Shown one piece after another: positions 15,451-23,456 of a stretch of 64,000 nt of DNA. Position numbers and translations under genes: made by a program. The stretch comes from Allobosea sp. BK604 (GTDB lineage: Bacteria > Pseudomonadota > Alphaproteobacteria > Rhizobiales > Beijerinckiaceae). The notes beneath the pieces are model-generated. The model worked only from the letters and a program-made list of their open reading frames with translations. It did not search any database and had not been told where the DNA came from. Where the stretch lies: NCBI RefSeq assembly GCF_004341515.1, contig NZ_SLZF01000006.1:461061-525060 (forward strand), written 5' to 3'. Positions within the stretch are counted from its first letter, which is position 1, and every line of letters starts with the position of its first letter.

Positions 15451-17169
15451 ATGAACGCAGCCGACAGCACCACCTCGATCCTGATCCATCTCGCCGGCGC
15501 GGTGGCGCTGCTGATCTGGGCGGTACGGCTGGTCCGGACCGGCGCCACGCGGGCATTCGGTCCCTCGCTGCGCCAGGCGCTCGGACGCTTCACCCGTAAC
15601 CGCCTCTCGGCCATGGCGAGCGGCACGGTGGTGACGCTGATCCTGCAGAGCTCGACGGCGACGACGCTGCTGATCTCCTCCTTCGCCGGACAGGCCATGA
15701 TCGCGCTGCCGATGGCGTTCGCGGTTCTGCTCGGCGCCAATATCGGCACGGCTCTTGCCGCCTTCATCGTCTCGCTCGATCTCGGCTGGCTCTGGGGCCT
15801 GCTCCTCGCCGTCGGCGTCGCGCTCTATCTCGCCAACGAGGCGATGGACAAGGCGCGCAATATCGGGCGGCTGCTGGTCGGGATCGGGCTCATCCTGCTC
15901 TCGCTGGTCGAGCTGAAGACGGCATCGGAGCCGTTGGCGCAATCGCCGACCTTCCGCATCGTGCTCGAGGCCCTGGCGGGCGAGCCGGTCATCGCTGTCG
16001 CGGTCGCTGTGGCGGCGACTTGGCTGACCCATTCCAGCCTCGCCATCGTGCTGCTGATCGCCTCCTTCTGGTCGGGCGGGCTGCTCTCGCCGGCCATGGC
16101 GCTGACGCTGATCGTCGGCGCCAATCTCGGCAATGCGCTGGTGCCGGTCGTCGACCAGCTCGCCGCGCCGGTGGCGCAGCGGCGCGTCGCTGTCGCCAAC
16201 CTCATCACACGCGCCGTCATCACGCTCGCGGTGCTGCCTTTCGCCAAGCCGCTGGCGGGCTGGATCGCGACCCTGTCGAGCGATCACGGCCGGCTCGCGG
16301 TCGAGATCCATCTCGGCCTCAACATCCTCGGGGGGCTCGTCTTCCTGCCCTTCGTGACGCCGATCGCCAATCTGGTGGTGCGCCTCATGCCCGCCGCGCC
16401 GGCGACCGAGCGGGTGACGCGGCCGCTCTATCTCGACCCCGGCGTGCTCGACAGCCCCTCGGAAGCATTGGCCTGCGCCATGCGCGAGACCCTGCATCTC
16501 GGCGACCGCGTCGGCGAGATGCTGAAGGATTCGCTGACCCTGCTCGATGGCGACAAGCTCAAGCTCTCGCGCGAGATCGCCCAGGCCGATGACGGCGTCG
16601 ACGCGATCCACGAGGCGATCAAGCTCTATCTGGTCAAGCTGTCGCGCTCGGAACTCAGCGAGGAGGAAGGCAAGCGCCTCGTCGAGATCATCACGCTCAA
16701 CACCAATCTCGAGCATATCGGCGACATCATCGACAAGAACCTGCGGGAGCTCGCCGAGAAGAAGATCCGCAGGGGCTATCGCTTCTCGCCGGAAGGGCTC
16801 GCCGAGATCAGCGCGCTGCACGGCAAGGTGATGCACAGCCTACGCCTGGCGCTCAACGTGCTCGCCACCCGTGACATCGCGCTGGCGCGCCAGCTCTTCG
16901 ACGAAAAGCCGGCGATGCGTTCGGCCGAGCGGCAGGCGACAGAGAACCATTACGAGCGGCTGCGCAGCGGCGTGCCCGAGTCGATCGAGACCTCCTCGAT
17001 CCATCTCGACGTCCTGCGCGACCTGAAGCGCATCCACGGCCACATCACCTCGATCGCCTATCCGATCCTGGAGGCGGCGGACGAGCTCAGGGAGACCCGG
17101 CTGAAGCAGGCGGAAGCGCCGGCGCAGGAGGCGAATTTCAACCTGGCGCTGCCGCAATCGAAGGCCTGA
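15451..17169 (+). CDS. Na/Pi cotransporter family protein with C-terminal PhoU-like domain
   Basis: A 572-residue membrane protein. The N-terminal half (about 1-320) carries the two inverted Na_Pi_cotrans repeats, recognised by TLILQSSTATTLLI and, in the second repeat, THSSLAIVLLIAS. The C-terminal part (about 345-560) is helical and PhoU-like. This architecture (NptA/YjbB type) imports or exports phosphate with sodium. No PhoB box is evident upstream. The ATG at 15451 has a weak AGCGGA site. It is probably monocistronic. Confidence 0.9.
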   Translation: MNAADSTTSILIHLAGAVALLIWAVRLVRTGATRAFGPSLRQALGRFTRNRLSAMASGTVVTLILQSSTATTLLISSFAGQAMIALPMAFAVLLGANIGTALAAFIVSLDLGWLWGLLLAVGVALYLANEAMDKARNIGRLLVGIGLILLSLVELKTASEPLAQSPTFRIVLEALAGEPVIAVAVAVAATWLTHSSLAIVLLIASFWSGGLLSPAMALTLIVGANLGNALVPVVDQLAAPVAQRRVAVANLITRAVITLAVLPFAKPLAGWIATLSSDHGRLAVEIHLGLNILGGLVFLPFVTPIANLVVRLMPAAPATERVTRPLYLDPGVLDSPSEALACAMRETLHLGDRVGEMLKDSLTLLDGDKLKLSREIAQADDGVDAIHEAIKLYLVKLSRSELSEEEGKRLVEIITLNTNLEHIGDIIDKNLRELAEKKIRRGYRFSPEGLAEISALHGKVMHSLRLALNVLATRDIALARQLFDEKPAMRSAERQATENHYERLRSGVPESIETSSIHLDVLRDLKRIHGHITSIAYPILEAADELRETRLKQAEAPAQEANFNLALPQSKA

Positions 17170-17269
17170 ATCCTGAGCCGGCAGGCAACGCGGCGGTTAT
17201 GGCCTCCTTCACAAACCGGCATTGGTCGCTAGCGCCCGGGCGCGGCATGATCGGCACCCGATCAAGCCA

Positions 17270-17371
17270 GAGAATTTCCGCGCTTCTCCGAAGCGCGAAA
17301 ATTCTCTACCCCTTTGTTTTGACGCATTTTCTTCACGCGAACCGGTATCCACTTCGCTCGAAAATGCTCCA
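17270..17371. repeat. Dispersed repeat (ACGCGAACCGGT family) with leading hairpin
   Basis: AGAATTTCCGCGCTTC pairs with GAAGCGCGAAAATTCT, followed by the family core TTCTTCACGCGAACCGGTAT. The element ends 16 bases before the next start codon, so it forms most of that gene's leader. Confidence 0.8.
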
Positions 17372-17387
17372 GCGTCCGGGTTATCCC

Positions 17388-18152
17388 ATGCAGCTCCAGC
17401 TCCTGCGCAACGCCTTGCTCAAGCTCGTCTATGGCGGGCGCACGTTGCTGATCGACCCCGATCTGGGGCCGAAGCACAGCCGGCGTTCCTTCACCGGGCG
17501 CTCGGAAAATCCGATGGTCGGCCTGCCGGAGCCGATCGAGACCATCCTTGCGGGCGTCGACCAGGTCATCGTCTCGCATCTGCATGCCGATCATTTCGAC
17601 GAGACCGCCAAGGCGCGACTCTCCAAGGACCTGCCGCTCATCTGCCAGCCGGGAGACGAGGAGACGATCGCGGCCGCGGGCTTCGCCGCGGTGACGCCGT
17701 TGCAGAATTTCCTGCGGCTGGGCTCGATCGTGCTCAACCGGCACCCGGCCCAGCACGGCACCGGCGCGGTGGTGGAGAAGATGGGCCAGGTCATGGGCTT
17801 CAGCCTGGAGGCGCCCGGCGAGCCGGTGCTCTACTGGTGCGGCGACAGCGTACTCTACCCGCCGCTGCTCGACGCGGTCGCGGCAACGAAGCCGGACGTG
17901 ATCGTGACGCATTCCTGCGGCGCGAAATGGGACGACACGCTGATCGTGATGGATGCCGAGCAGACGCTCGATCTCTGCGAGGCCGCGCCCGGCGCGACCG
18001 TGATCGCCACGCATATGGAGGCGCTCGACCACGCCACCGTGAGCCGGGCCGCACTGCGCGCAGCGGCGGAGGCGCGCGGCATTGGGCCGGACCGGCTGCT
18101 GATCCCCGCCGATGGCGAGACGATCGACCTCAGGCTACCGGAGCGGGCCTGA
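17388..18152 (+). CDS. MBL-fold metal-dependent hydrolase (UlaG-like)
   Basis: A 254-residue metallo-beta-lactamase-fold protein with the metal motif H64-L-H-A-D-H69, preceded by TLLIDPDLGP, as in the UlaG/YtnP-like branch. Further likely ligands are the His of HPAQHGTG, the Asp of WCGDSV and the His of IATHMEALDH. UlaG itself is an L-ascorbate-6-phosphate lactonase, but many relatives are uncharacterised. I chose the ATG at 17388 because the reading frame upstream falls in a dispersed repeat. There are no sugar-pathway neighbours. Confidence 0.85.
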   Translation: MQLQLLRNALLKLVYGGRTLLIDPDLGPKHSRRSFTGRSENPMVGLPEPIETILAGVDQVIVSHLHADHFDETAKARLSKDLPLICQPGDEETIAAAGFAAVTPLQNFLRLGSIVLNRHPAQHGTGAVVEKMGQVMGFSLEAPGEPVLYWCGDSVLYPPLLDAVAATKPDVIVTHSCGAKWDDTLIVMDAEQTLDLCEAAPGATVIATHMEALDHATVSRAALRAAAEARGIGPDRLLIPADGETIDLRLPERA

Positions 18153-18157
18153 GGGCT

Positions 18158-18207
18158 GGAGCATTTTCGAGCGAAATGGATACCGGTTCGCGTGACGAAA
18201 ATGCTCT
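18158..18207. repeat. Inverted copy of the ACGCGAACCGGT repeat
   Basis: GAGCATTTTCGAGCGAAATG and GATACCGGTTCGCGTGACG are the reverse complement of the family core seen at 17320-17371. With that copy it brackets the MBL gene in opposite orientations, 0.8 kb apart. Confidence 0.8.
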
Positions 18208-18601
18208 ATTCCGCCCGCTTCGCTTCGAGGCCGAACGAGCGGATCGTGTCCTTGTCGACGATGGTGACGGTCGAGCTCGAGCTCATCGAGCCGAACGCCC
18301 CGGTGCTCAGCCGCTCGATGACGCATTGGTCGGCATTGTCCCCGGGCTTCGCCGACCATTTGCCGGAGGCGGTCTGCGTCTCCCACTTGCCTTCGAGGTT
18401 GACGAAGCGCCGGATCGCCTTGAACGAGCCATCGGCGTCGTAGCTGTCGCGATTATCGACCTTCACCTTGATGAAGCCCGCATTGACGTCGCCCTGCGTG
18501 ACCCATTGCCCGGCCAAGGTCGCGGCGCAGTCGGCCGCGATTGACGGGCCGGCGGCGCAAGCGAGCCCGGCGGCGGCAAGGCGGGCGAGACGGCGGTTCA
18601 T
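18206..18601 (-). CDS. Small exported hypothetical protein
   Basis: A 131-residue protein with an N-terminal signal peptide (RRLARLAAAGLACAAGPSIA, cut near AADC). The mature part is polar, with two Cys (DCAATL and DQCVIE) that could form a disulfide, and TLAGQWVTQGD and LEGKWETQTASGKW as repeated beta-strand-like units suggesting a small lipocalin-like barrel. I recognise no named family. The ATG at 18601 has an AAAGGTG site; a GTG nine bases upstream would overlap that site. It is separated from the malonate genes by a repeat. Confidence 0.7.
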   Translation of the reverse strand: MNRRLARLAAAGLACAAGPSIAADCAATLAGQWVTQGDVNAGFIKVKVDNRDSYDADGSFKAIRRFVNLEGKWETQTASGKWSAKPGDNADQCVIERLSTGAFGSMSSSSTVTIVDKDTIRSFGLEAKRAE

Positions 18602-18687
18602 GGGCGGCACCTTTCGGCAGTGATCGGAGCGGGCGGCTCGTGCCGCCTGCCTGCATCATCGCCCCCCGGCCCGCCGATCGCGTCCTT

Positions 18688-18735
18688 CCTCTGCAGGACG
18701 ATTGCCTCTGCAGGACGATTGCCTCTGCAGGACGA
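18688..18735. repeat. 17-bp tandem repeat, three copies
   Basis: CCTCTGCAGGACGATTG repeats at 18688-18704 and 18705-18721, with a third, 14-base copy at 18722-18735. It ends four bases before the stop codon of the malonyl-CoA synthetase gene, in its 3' untranslated part. Confidence 0.9.
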
Positions 18736-18739
18736 GCGG

Positions 18740-20287
18740 CTACTCGCCGGCCTTCATCGCCTTGGCGTAGATGTCGCGATACTGGTCGCGCAACAGGTTC
18801 TTCTGGACCTTGCCCATGGTGTTGCGCGGCAGATCGTCGACGATGAAGACCTGCTTGGGCAGCTTGAACTTGGCGAGGCGCTGGTCGAGTGCCTGCGAGA
18901 TCGAGGCGGCACTGATCTGCGCGCCCGGCTTGACCACGACGACCGCGGTGACGCCCTCGCCGAAATCGGGATGCGGACAGCCGATGACCGCGCTCTCGAT
19001 CACGCCGGGCATCTCGTCGATCTCGGTCTCGACCTCCTTCGGGTAGACATTGTAGCCGCCGGTGATGATCAGGTCCTTGCCGCGCCCGACGATATGGACG
19101 TAGCCGGCCGCGTCGATCTTGCCGAGATCGCCGGTGATGAAGAAGCCGTCGTCGCGGAACTCGGCCTTGGTCTTCTCCGGGTTGCGCCAATAGCCCTTGA
19201 ACACGTTGGGGCCCTTGACCTCGATCATGCCGATCTCGTCGCGGCCGAGTTCCGCGCCCGACTCGGGATTCGCGACGCGGGCCGAGACGCCGGGCAGCGG
19301 GAAGCCGACCGTGCCGGCGACACGATCGCCGTCATAGGGGTTCGAGGTGTTCATGTTGGTCTCGGTCATGCCGTAGCGCTCGAGAATGGCGTGGCCGGTC
19401 CGCTCGCGCCATTCGCGGTGGGTCTCAGCCAGCAGCGGCGCCGAGCCGGAGACGAAGAGGCGCATATGGGACGTCGACTCCTTGCTGAGGCGCGCATCCT
19501 GGAGCAGGCGGACATAGAAGGTCGGCACGCCCATCATCGAGGTCGCCTGAGGCAGGTGCTTGAAGACCTGCTCGGGATCGAATTTGGGCAGGAAGATCAT
19601 CGCGGCGCCGGCCAGGAGGATCGTGTTGGTGGCGACGAAGAGCCCGTGCGTATGGAAGATCGGCAGCGCGTGCAGCAGGCGGTCGGCACTGGTGAAGCGC
19701 CAGTAATCGACCAGTGCGAGCGCGTTCGAGGCCAGGTTGTCATGGCTCAGCATCGCGCCCTTGGAGCGGCCCGTCGTGCCGGAGGTGTAGAGGATCGCGG
19801 CGAGATCGTCCGGACCACGCTCGGCGTCGGCGAACTCGGTCGAGGCGGCGAGCGCGGCGTCGGCCAGCGTGCCGGCCGAGACCTCATGCGAGCGCCAGAC
19901 GCCCAGCGTCTCAAGCTTGGCGCCGGCCTTCTCGGCATAGGGCCGCAGCGCATCGGCCTTGGCCGGGTCGCAGACGAAGACGGCGGGCTCGGCATCACCG
20001 AGGAAATATTCGATCTCGGCCGGGGTATAGGCCGTGTTGAGCGGCAGGAAGATCGCGCCGGCGCGGACGGTGCCGAGATAGAGCATCACCGCCTCGATGC
20101 TCTTCTCGACCTGGACCGCGACGCGGTCGCCCGGCTTCACGCCGAGCGCGACGAGCGCATTGGCGAAGCGGGCGGAGATGCCGAGCATGTCGGAATAGAG
20201 ATAGGTGCGGCCGTCATCGAGCAGCGCGAAGGGAGCGTCGGGCGCCGGAACACGCGCCTTGATGAGGTCGAACAGATGATTGGCCAT
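18740..20287 (-). CDS. matB: Malonyl-CoA synthetase
   Basis: A 515-residue AMP-forming acyl-CoA synthetase (ANL superfamily). The P-loop YTSGTTGRSKGAMLSH, the adenine-binding YGMTETNMNT and the hinge and C-terminal GRGKDLIITGGYNVYPKEVE are all present. Length and sequence resemble rhizobial MatB, which activates malonate with ATP and CoA. The adjacent malonyl-CoA decarboxylase gene on the same strand strongly supports malonate as substrate. I chose the ATG at 20287 (MANHLFDLI); the upstream extension is Arg-rich noise. Together the two enzymes convert malonate to acetyl-CoA and CO2. Confidence 0.93.
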   Translation of the reverse strand: MANHLFDLIKARVPAPDAPFALLDDGRTYLYSDMLGISARFANALVALGVKPGDRVAVQVEKSIEAVMLYLGTVRAGAIFLPLNTAYTPAEIEYFLGDAEPAVFVCDPAKADALRPYAEKAGAKLETLGVWRSHEVSAGTLADAALAASTEFADAERGPDDLAAILYTSGTTGRSKGAMLSHDNLASNALALVDYWRFTSADRLLHALPIFHTHGLFVATNTILLAGAAMIFLPKFDPEQVFKHLPQATSMMGVPTFYVRLLQDARLSKESTSHMRLFVSGSAPLLAETHREWRERTGHAILERYGMTETNMNTSNPYDGDRVAGTVGFPLPGVSARVANPESGAELGRDEIGMIEVKGPNVFKGYWRNPEKTKAEFRDDGFFITGDLGKIDAAGYVHIVGRGKDLIITGGYNVYPKEVETEIDEMPGVIESAVIGCPHPDFGEGVTAVVVVKPGAQISAASISQALDQRLAKFKLPKQVFIVDDLPRNTMGKVQKNLLRDQYRDIYAKAMKAGE

Positions 20288-20338
20288 ATTAACGTCTTGG
20301 TCCTTCAGGCGTTTGCTTGAGCCGGAGCATATACCGAT

Positions 20339-20363
20339 CCGAAAGGCGCTTCGCACCTTTCGG
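20339..20363. repeat. Intercistronic hairpin between the malonate genes
   Basis: CCGAAAGG (20339-20346) pairs with CCTTTCGG (20356-20363) around a nine-base loop. It lies in the 91-base gap between the decarboxylase and synthetase genes and lacks a T run, so an RNA-processing or stabilising hairpin is more likely than a terminator. Confidence 0.6.
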
Positions 20364-20378
20364 CGTCGCGCTCCAGAA

Positions 20379-21713
20379 CTATGTCGCGGCCGGACGCAAC
20401 AGCTTACGCGCGGCGGATGAGGCGACCACCGTGTTGCGACTGGCGAAAGCTTCGTGATTCTCCTCGATATCGGCAAGGTCGTAACGGTAATTCACCATCA
20501 CCCCGTGCGACTCGCGCAGGCCCCGGGCCGAGAGATTGCCGCCGACATTGATGCGCTCGAGCCTGGCGCCATTGCCAAGATGGAAGCGCGCCACCGGGTC
20601 GATGACGCGGCCGGATCCGGTGCGGGCGCGCAGCAGATATTGCGCCGCCATCTGGCCGAGCAGCTTGTCGCGGCGGGCGCGGGCTGCATCCTCGAGCGAG
20701 ATCGTCTCGCCGAAGGGCCGCGACAGCTCCGAGATCTCCTCGTTGGTCAGGCCGAGCTCGGCCGGCTCGGCCAGAGTGGTTTCGAGCCAGCGCGCGAAGC
20801 CCGGCAGCGGCGAGAGCGTGACGAAGGTGTCGAGCCCCGGCAATTCGCGCTTCAGGTCCTCGGCCACCTGCTTGATCAGGAAATTGCCGAAGGAGATGCC
20901 GCGCAGCCCCTCCTGGCAGTTCGAGATCGAGTAGAACACCGCCGTCGTCGCCTTCTGCGCCGGCAGGACGTCGCGATCCTCGCTGAGGACGTCGTTGATG
21001 GCGCGCGGGATCTCCCTGGTCAGCGCCACCTCGACGAAGATCAGCGGCTCGTCGACGAGCTGCGGATGGAAGAAGGCGAAGCAGCGCCGGTCGGCCGGCT
21101 CCAGGCGGCGGCGCAGATCGTCCCAGCCCTGGATCTCGTGCACCGCCTCGTAGCGGATGATCTTCTCCAGCACGTTGGCGGGCGTGCGCCAGTCGATGCG
21201 GCGCAGCACCAGGAAGCCGCGGTTGAACCACGAGCCGAACAGGTGCCGGAAATCGCTGTCGACCACGGCGAGGTCGGGTTCCTTGGCCAAAGCCTCGAAC
21301 AACGCCTCGCGCATGCGCACCAGCACATGCGTGCCGCCGGGCGCGAGGTTGAGCCGGCGGAAGAGCTCCTGCCGGCGCGGCTCGGATGCGAGATGCAGCG
21401 CCGCGATCGAGGCCGGGCGGGGATCCTCGCGATAATGCGCCAGCGCCTTGTCGAGCCGCTCGGCATCGGGGCCGAAGCGATCCTGCAGCATGCGGAAGAA
21501 GGTCAGGCGCCCGGCTGCGTCGAGCCCTTCCCAGGCATCGAGCACGGCCTGCGCCAGCGCCATGCCGGAGGCCTCGCCACGGCCGGACAGCAGATCCTCG
21601 CAGAGTCGGTCGAGCGGGCGGCTACGGCCGTTGCCAAAGCGCTCGAGCCCGATCAGCGCGCGGCCGCGATCGGCCACGCTGGTCAGGAGCTCGCCGAGAA
21701 ACGCCATGTCCAT
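20379..21713 (-). CDS. matA: Malonyl-CoA decarboxylase
   Basis: A 444-residue MCD-family protein. The N-terminal helical oligomerisation domain (about 1-165) is followed by the catalytic domain. Known catalytic stretches are present: Ser in TLSPLPGFARWLET and His in ARFHLGNGARLERIN, plus the family signature FYSISNCQEGLRGISFGNFL. The enzyme decarboxylates malonyl-CoA to acetyl-CoA. It precedes the malonyl-CoA synthetase gene by 91 bases on the same strand. No dicarboxylate carrier (matC) or GntR regulator (matR) is seen here, unlike the rhizobial mat operon. Confidence 0.95.
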   Translation of the reverse strand: MDMAFLGELLTSVADRGRALIGLERFGNGRSRPLDRLCEDLLSGRGEASGMALAQAVLDAWEGLDAAGRLTFFRMLQDRFGPDAERLDKALAHYREDPRPASIAALHLASEPRRQELFRRLNLAPGGTHVLVRMREALFEALAKEPDLAVVDSDFRHLFGSWFNRGFLVLRRIDWRTPANVLEKIIRYEAVHEIQGWDDLRRRLEPADRRCFAFFHPQLVDEPLIFVEVALTREIPRAINDVLSEDRDVLPAQKATTAVFYSISNCQEGLRGISFGNFLIKQVAEDLKRELPGLDTFVTLSPLPGFARWLETTLAEPAELGLTNEEISELSRPFGETISLEDAARARRDKLLGQMAAQYLLRARTGSGRVIDPVARFHLGNGARLERINVGGNLSARGLRESHGVMVNYRYDLADIEENHEAFASRNTVVASSAARKLLRPAAT

Positions 21714-21779
21714 ATCCGCCCCTTCCGCTGGTCGAGACCGATCCTATACGAGTTTTCGTGGATCGGAACGGAGCCGGCG

Positions 21780-23045
21780 TCAGCGCAGGAGGTTCCATGC
21801 CTTCAGGAAGAAGTCGGGAGCGCCGAAATTGCCCGATTTCAAGGCAATCACCATGTCCGGCCCATCGACGACGCGGGTCCAGGGCACGCCGGGGTCGATT
21901 TCCGGGCCGATTTCCAGCGTGCGGATGCCCAGCCCCTGGACGACCGCGCCCGAGGTTTCGCCACCGGCGACGAGCAGGCGCGTGACGCCGCCCTCCGAGA
22001 GCAGCCGGGCGACCTGGGAAAAGGCCTGCTCGACGATCTCGCCGGCCTTGTCGCGCCCGAGCTTGCCCTGGACGGCCGCGACTTCGGCCGGGTCGTCGCT
22101 GGAATAGAGCAGGAAGGGCCGCTCGCCCCTCTGCGCCAGGGCCCAGGCCGCAAGCTCGGCGGCGTTCTGGCTGCCATCGGCAAGCGCCATCGGGTCGACC
22201 TTCAGCGCCGGGCAGCCCGCGTCGAGCGCCGCCTTGATCTGCCCGCGGGTCGCGGTCGAGCAGCTGCCCGAGATGATGCCGGCGCGGCCTTGCGGCGCGC
22301 TCAGATGCGCGGCGATCTCGCGCTCGGGCAGCAGTCCCGCCTTGCGGAAATTCTGCGGCAGGCCCATCGCGATGCCCGAGCCGCCGGTGAGCAGCACCTG
22401 GCCATCGAGCGCCTCGCCCAGCACCATGAGATCCTGGTTGGTGAGCGCATCGGTGACGGCATAGGGCACGCCCTGCGCCACGAGTTCCTCGATGCGCGCC
22501 TTCACCGCCGCAGCGCCTTCGAGCACGGTGGCATAGGGCACGAGGCCGACCTTGGCCTCGGTCTGCGCGCCCATCAGGCGCATCAGGTTGGAATCCCGCA
22601 TCGGCGTCAGCGGGTGGTCCTTCATCGAGCTCTCATGCAGCGGCACCGCGCCGACGAAGAGATAGCCTTGGTAGATCGAGCGGCCATTCGCCGGAAAGGC
22701 CGGGCAGACGATGGCGCTCTGCGCGCCGAGCCGGCGCATCAGCGCATCCGCGACCGGGCCGATATTGCCATGCGGCGTCGAGTCGAAGGTCGAGCAGTAC
22801 TTGAAGAGGATCTGGCGCGCGCCGGCAGCGAGCAGCGCCTCGCAGGCGGCGAGCGATTGCGCCACGGCTTCCGAGACCGGGTTCGTGCGCGATTTCAGCG
22901 CCACGACCACCGCGTCCGCCTCCGGCAGCACGGCATTCGCGGCAGGTGCGCCGATGACCTGGACTGTGCGCATCCCGGCGCGATTGAGCATCAGGGCGAC
23001 ATCGGTCGCACCCGTCATATCGTCGGCGATCACACCCAGCAGCAT
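21780..23045 (-). CDS. otnK: Four-carbon acid sugar kinase family protein (OtnK-like, DUF1537)
   Basis: A 421-residue two-domain kinase. The N-terminal domain opens with GVIADDMTGATDVALML, and KYCSTFDSTPHGNIGPVADA is typical of 3-oxo-tetronate kinases. The C-terminal domain (about 250-421) carries the nucleotide-binding GGETSGAVVQGLGI. OtnK phosphorylates 3-oxo-tetronates in four-carbon acid-sugar catabolism. The usual partner genes (otnC aldolase, otnI isomerase, dehydrogenase) are absent. It lies 66 bases upstream of the malonyl-CoA decarboxylase on the same strand, so it may be co-transcribed with the malonate genes. Confidence 0.88.
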   Translation of the reverse strand: MLLGVIADDMTGATDVALMLNRAGMRTVQVIGAPAANAVLPEADAVVVALKSRTNPVSEAVAQSLAACEALLAAGARQILFKYCSTFDSTPHGNIGPVADALMRRLGAQSAIVCPAFPANGRSIYQGYLFVGAVPLHESSMKDHPLTPMRDSNLMRLMGAQTEAKVGLVPYATVLEGAAAVKARIEELVAQGVPYAVTDALTNQDLMVLGEALDGQVLLTGGSGIAMGLPQNFRKAGLLPEREIAAHLSAPQGRAGIISGSCSTATRGQIKAALDAGCPALKVDPMALADGSQNAAELAAWALAQRGERPFLLYSSDDPAEVAAVQGKLGRDKAGEIVEQAFSQVARLLSEGGVTRLLVAGGETSGAVVQGLGIRTLEIGPEIDPGVPWTRVVDGPDMVIALKSGNFGAPDFFLKAWNLLR

Positions 23046-23456
23046 TCATTCCATCCCTGTTCGCGGCGCACGGCAATGGTGCGCGAACCCCGTCTGCATT
23101 GGCTCGATATCGTTGAGTGGCGCCCTGACTAGCAGAGATTGTCACTGAAGCGACAGGGCGCAAGGCATGCCCGCCCCGGTTTCACGCAGCCCGCTTGGCC
23201 GTCAACTTGCATGCGGGAGGCATCTGGAATGCCAGCGAAAAAGATGCCAGAAATCAAACGAAGGGACCATCGACGGCGGCGGGAACTTGCGCCAACTTAG
23301 TACCGGGTGGGACCAAGTCAGGCATTAGCCTTGCATGCCAGCGGCCATGCGAGAGCGGCGCCAGCACCGAGCAACATAGGAAGCGGATCGCCGGATATCG
23401 CAATTCCAGGTCACAACGCGCATCATCTCGTTCAAACACAAAAGAGGGGAATACAG
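23046..23456. other. 411-base non-coding divergent region
   Basis: No credible gene is present. It separates the OtnK-like kinase from a peptide-binding-protein gene, so it should hold both promoters. The octamer TTGCATGC occurs twice about 125 bases apart (near 23208 and 23332), a possible but weak operator pair. An AGAGGGGA ribosome site precedes the start at 23457. Confidence 0.5.

Noticed and set aside
18620..20320. 566-residue plus-strand frame opposite matB
   Set aside because: Antisense to malonyl-CoA synthetase; no family features.
20454..23132. 892-residue plus-strand reading frame opposite the malonyl-CoA decarboxylase and OtnK genes
   Set aside because: It spans two recognisable minus-strand genes and the gap between them, has Arg/Ala/Gly/Asp-heavy composition typical of antisense frames in GC-rich DNA, and matches no family I know.
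23200..23340. Twin TTGCATGC octamers as a regulator site
   Set aside because: An eight-base match repeated twice in 411 bases may be chance, and no regulator gene is adjacent. Kept only as a note in the region description.
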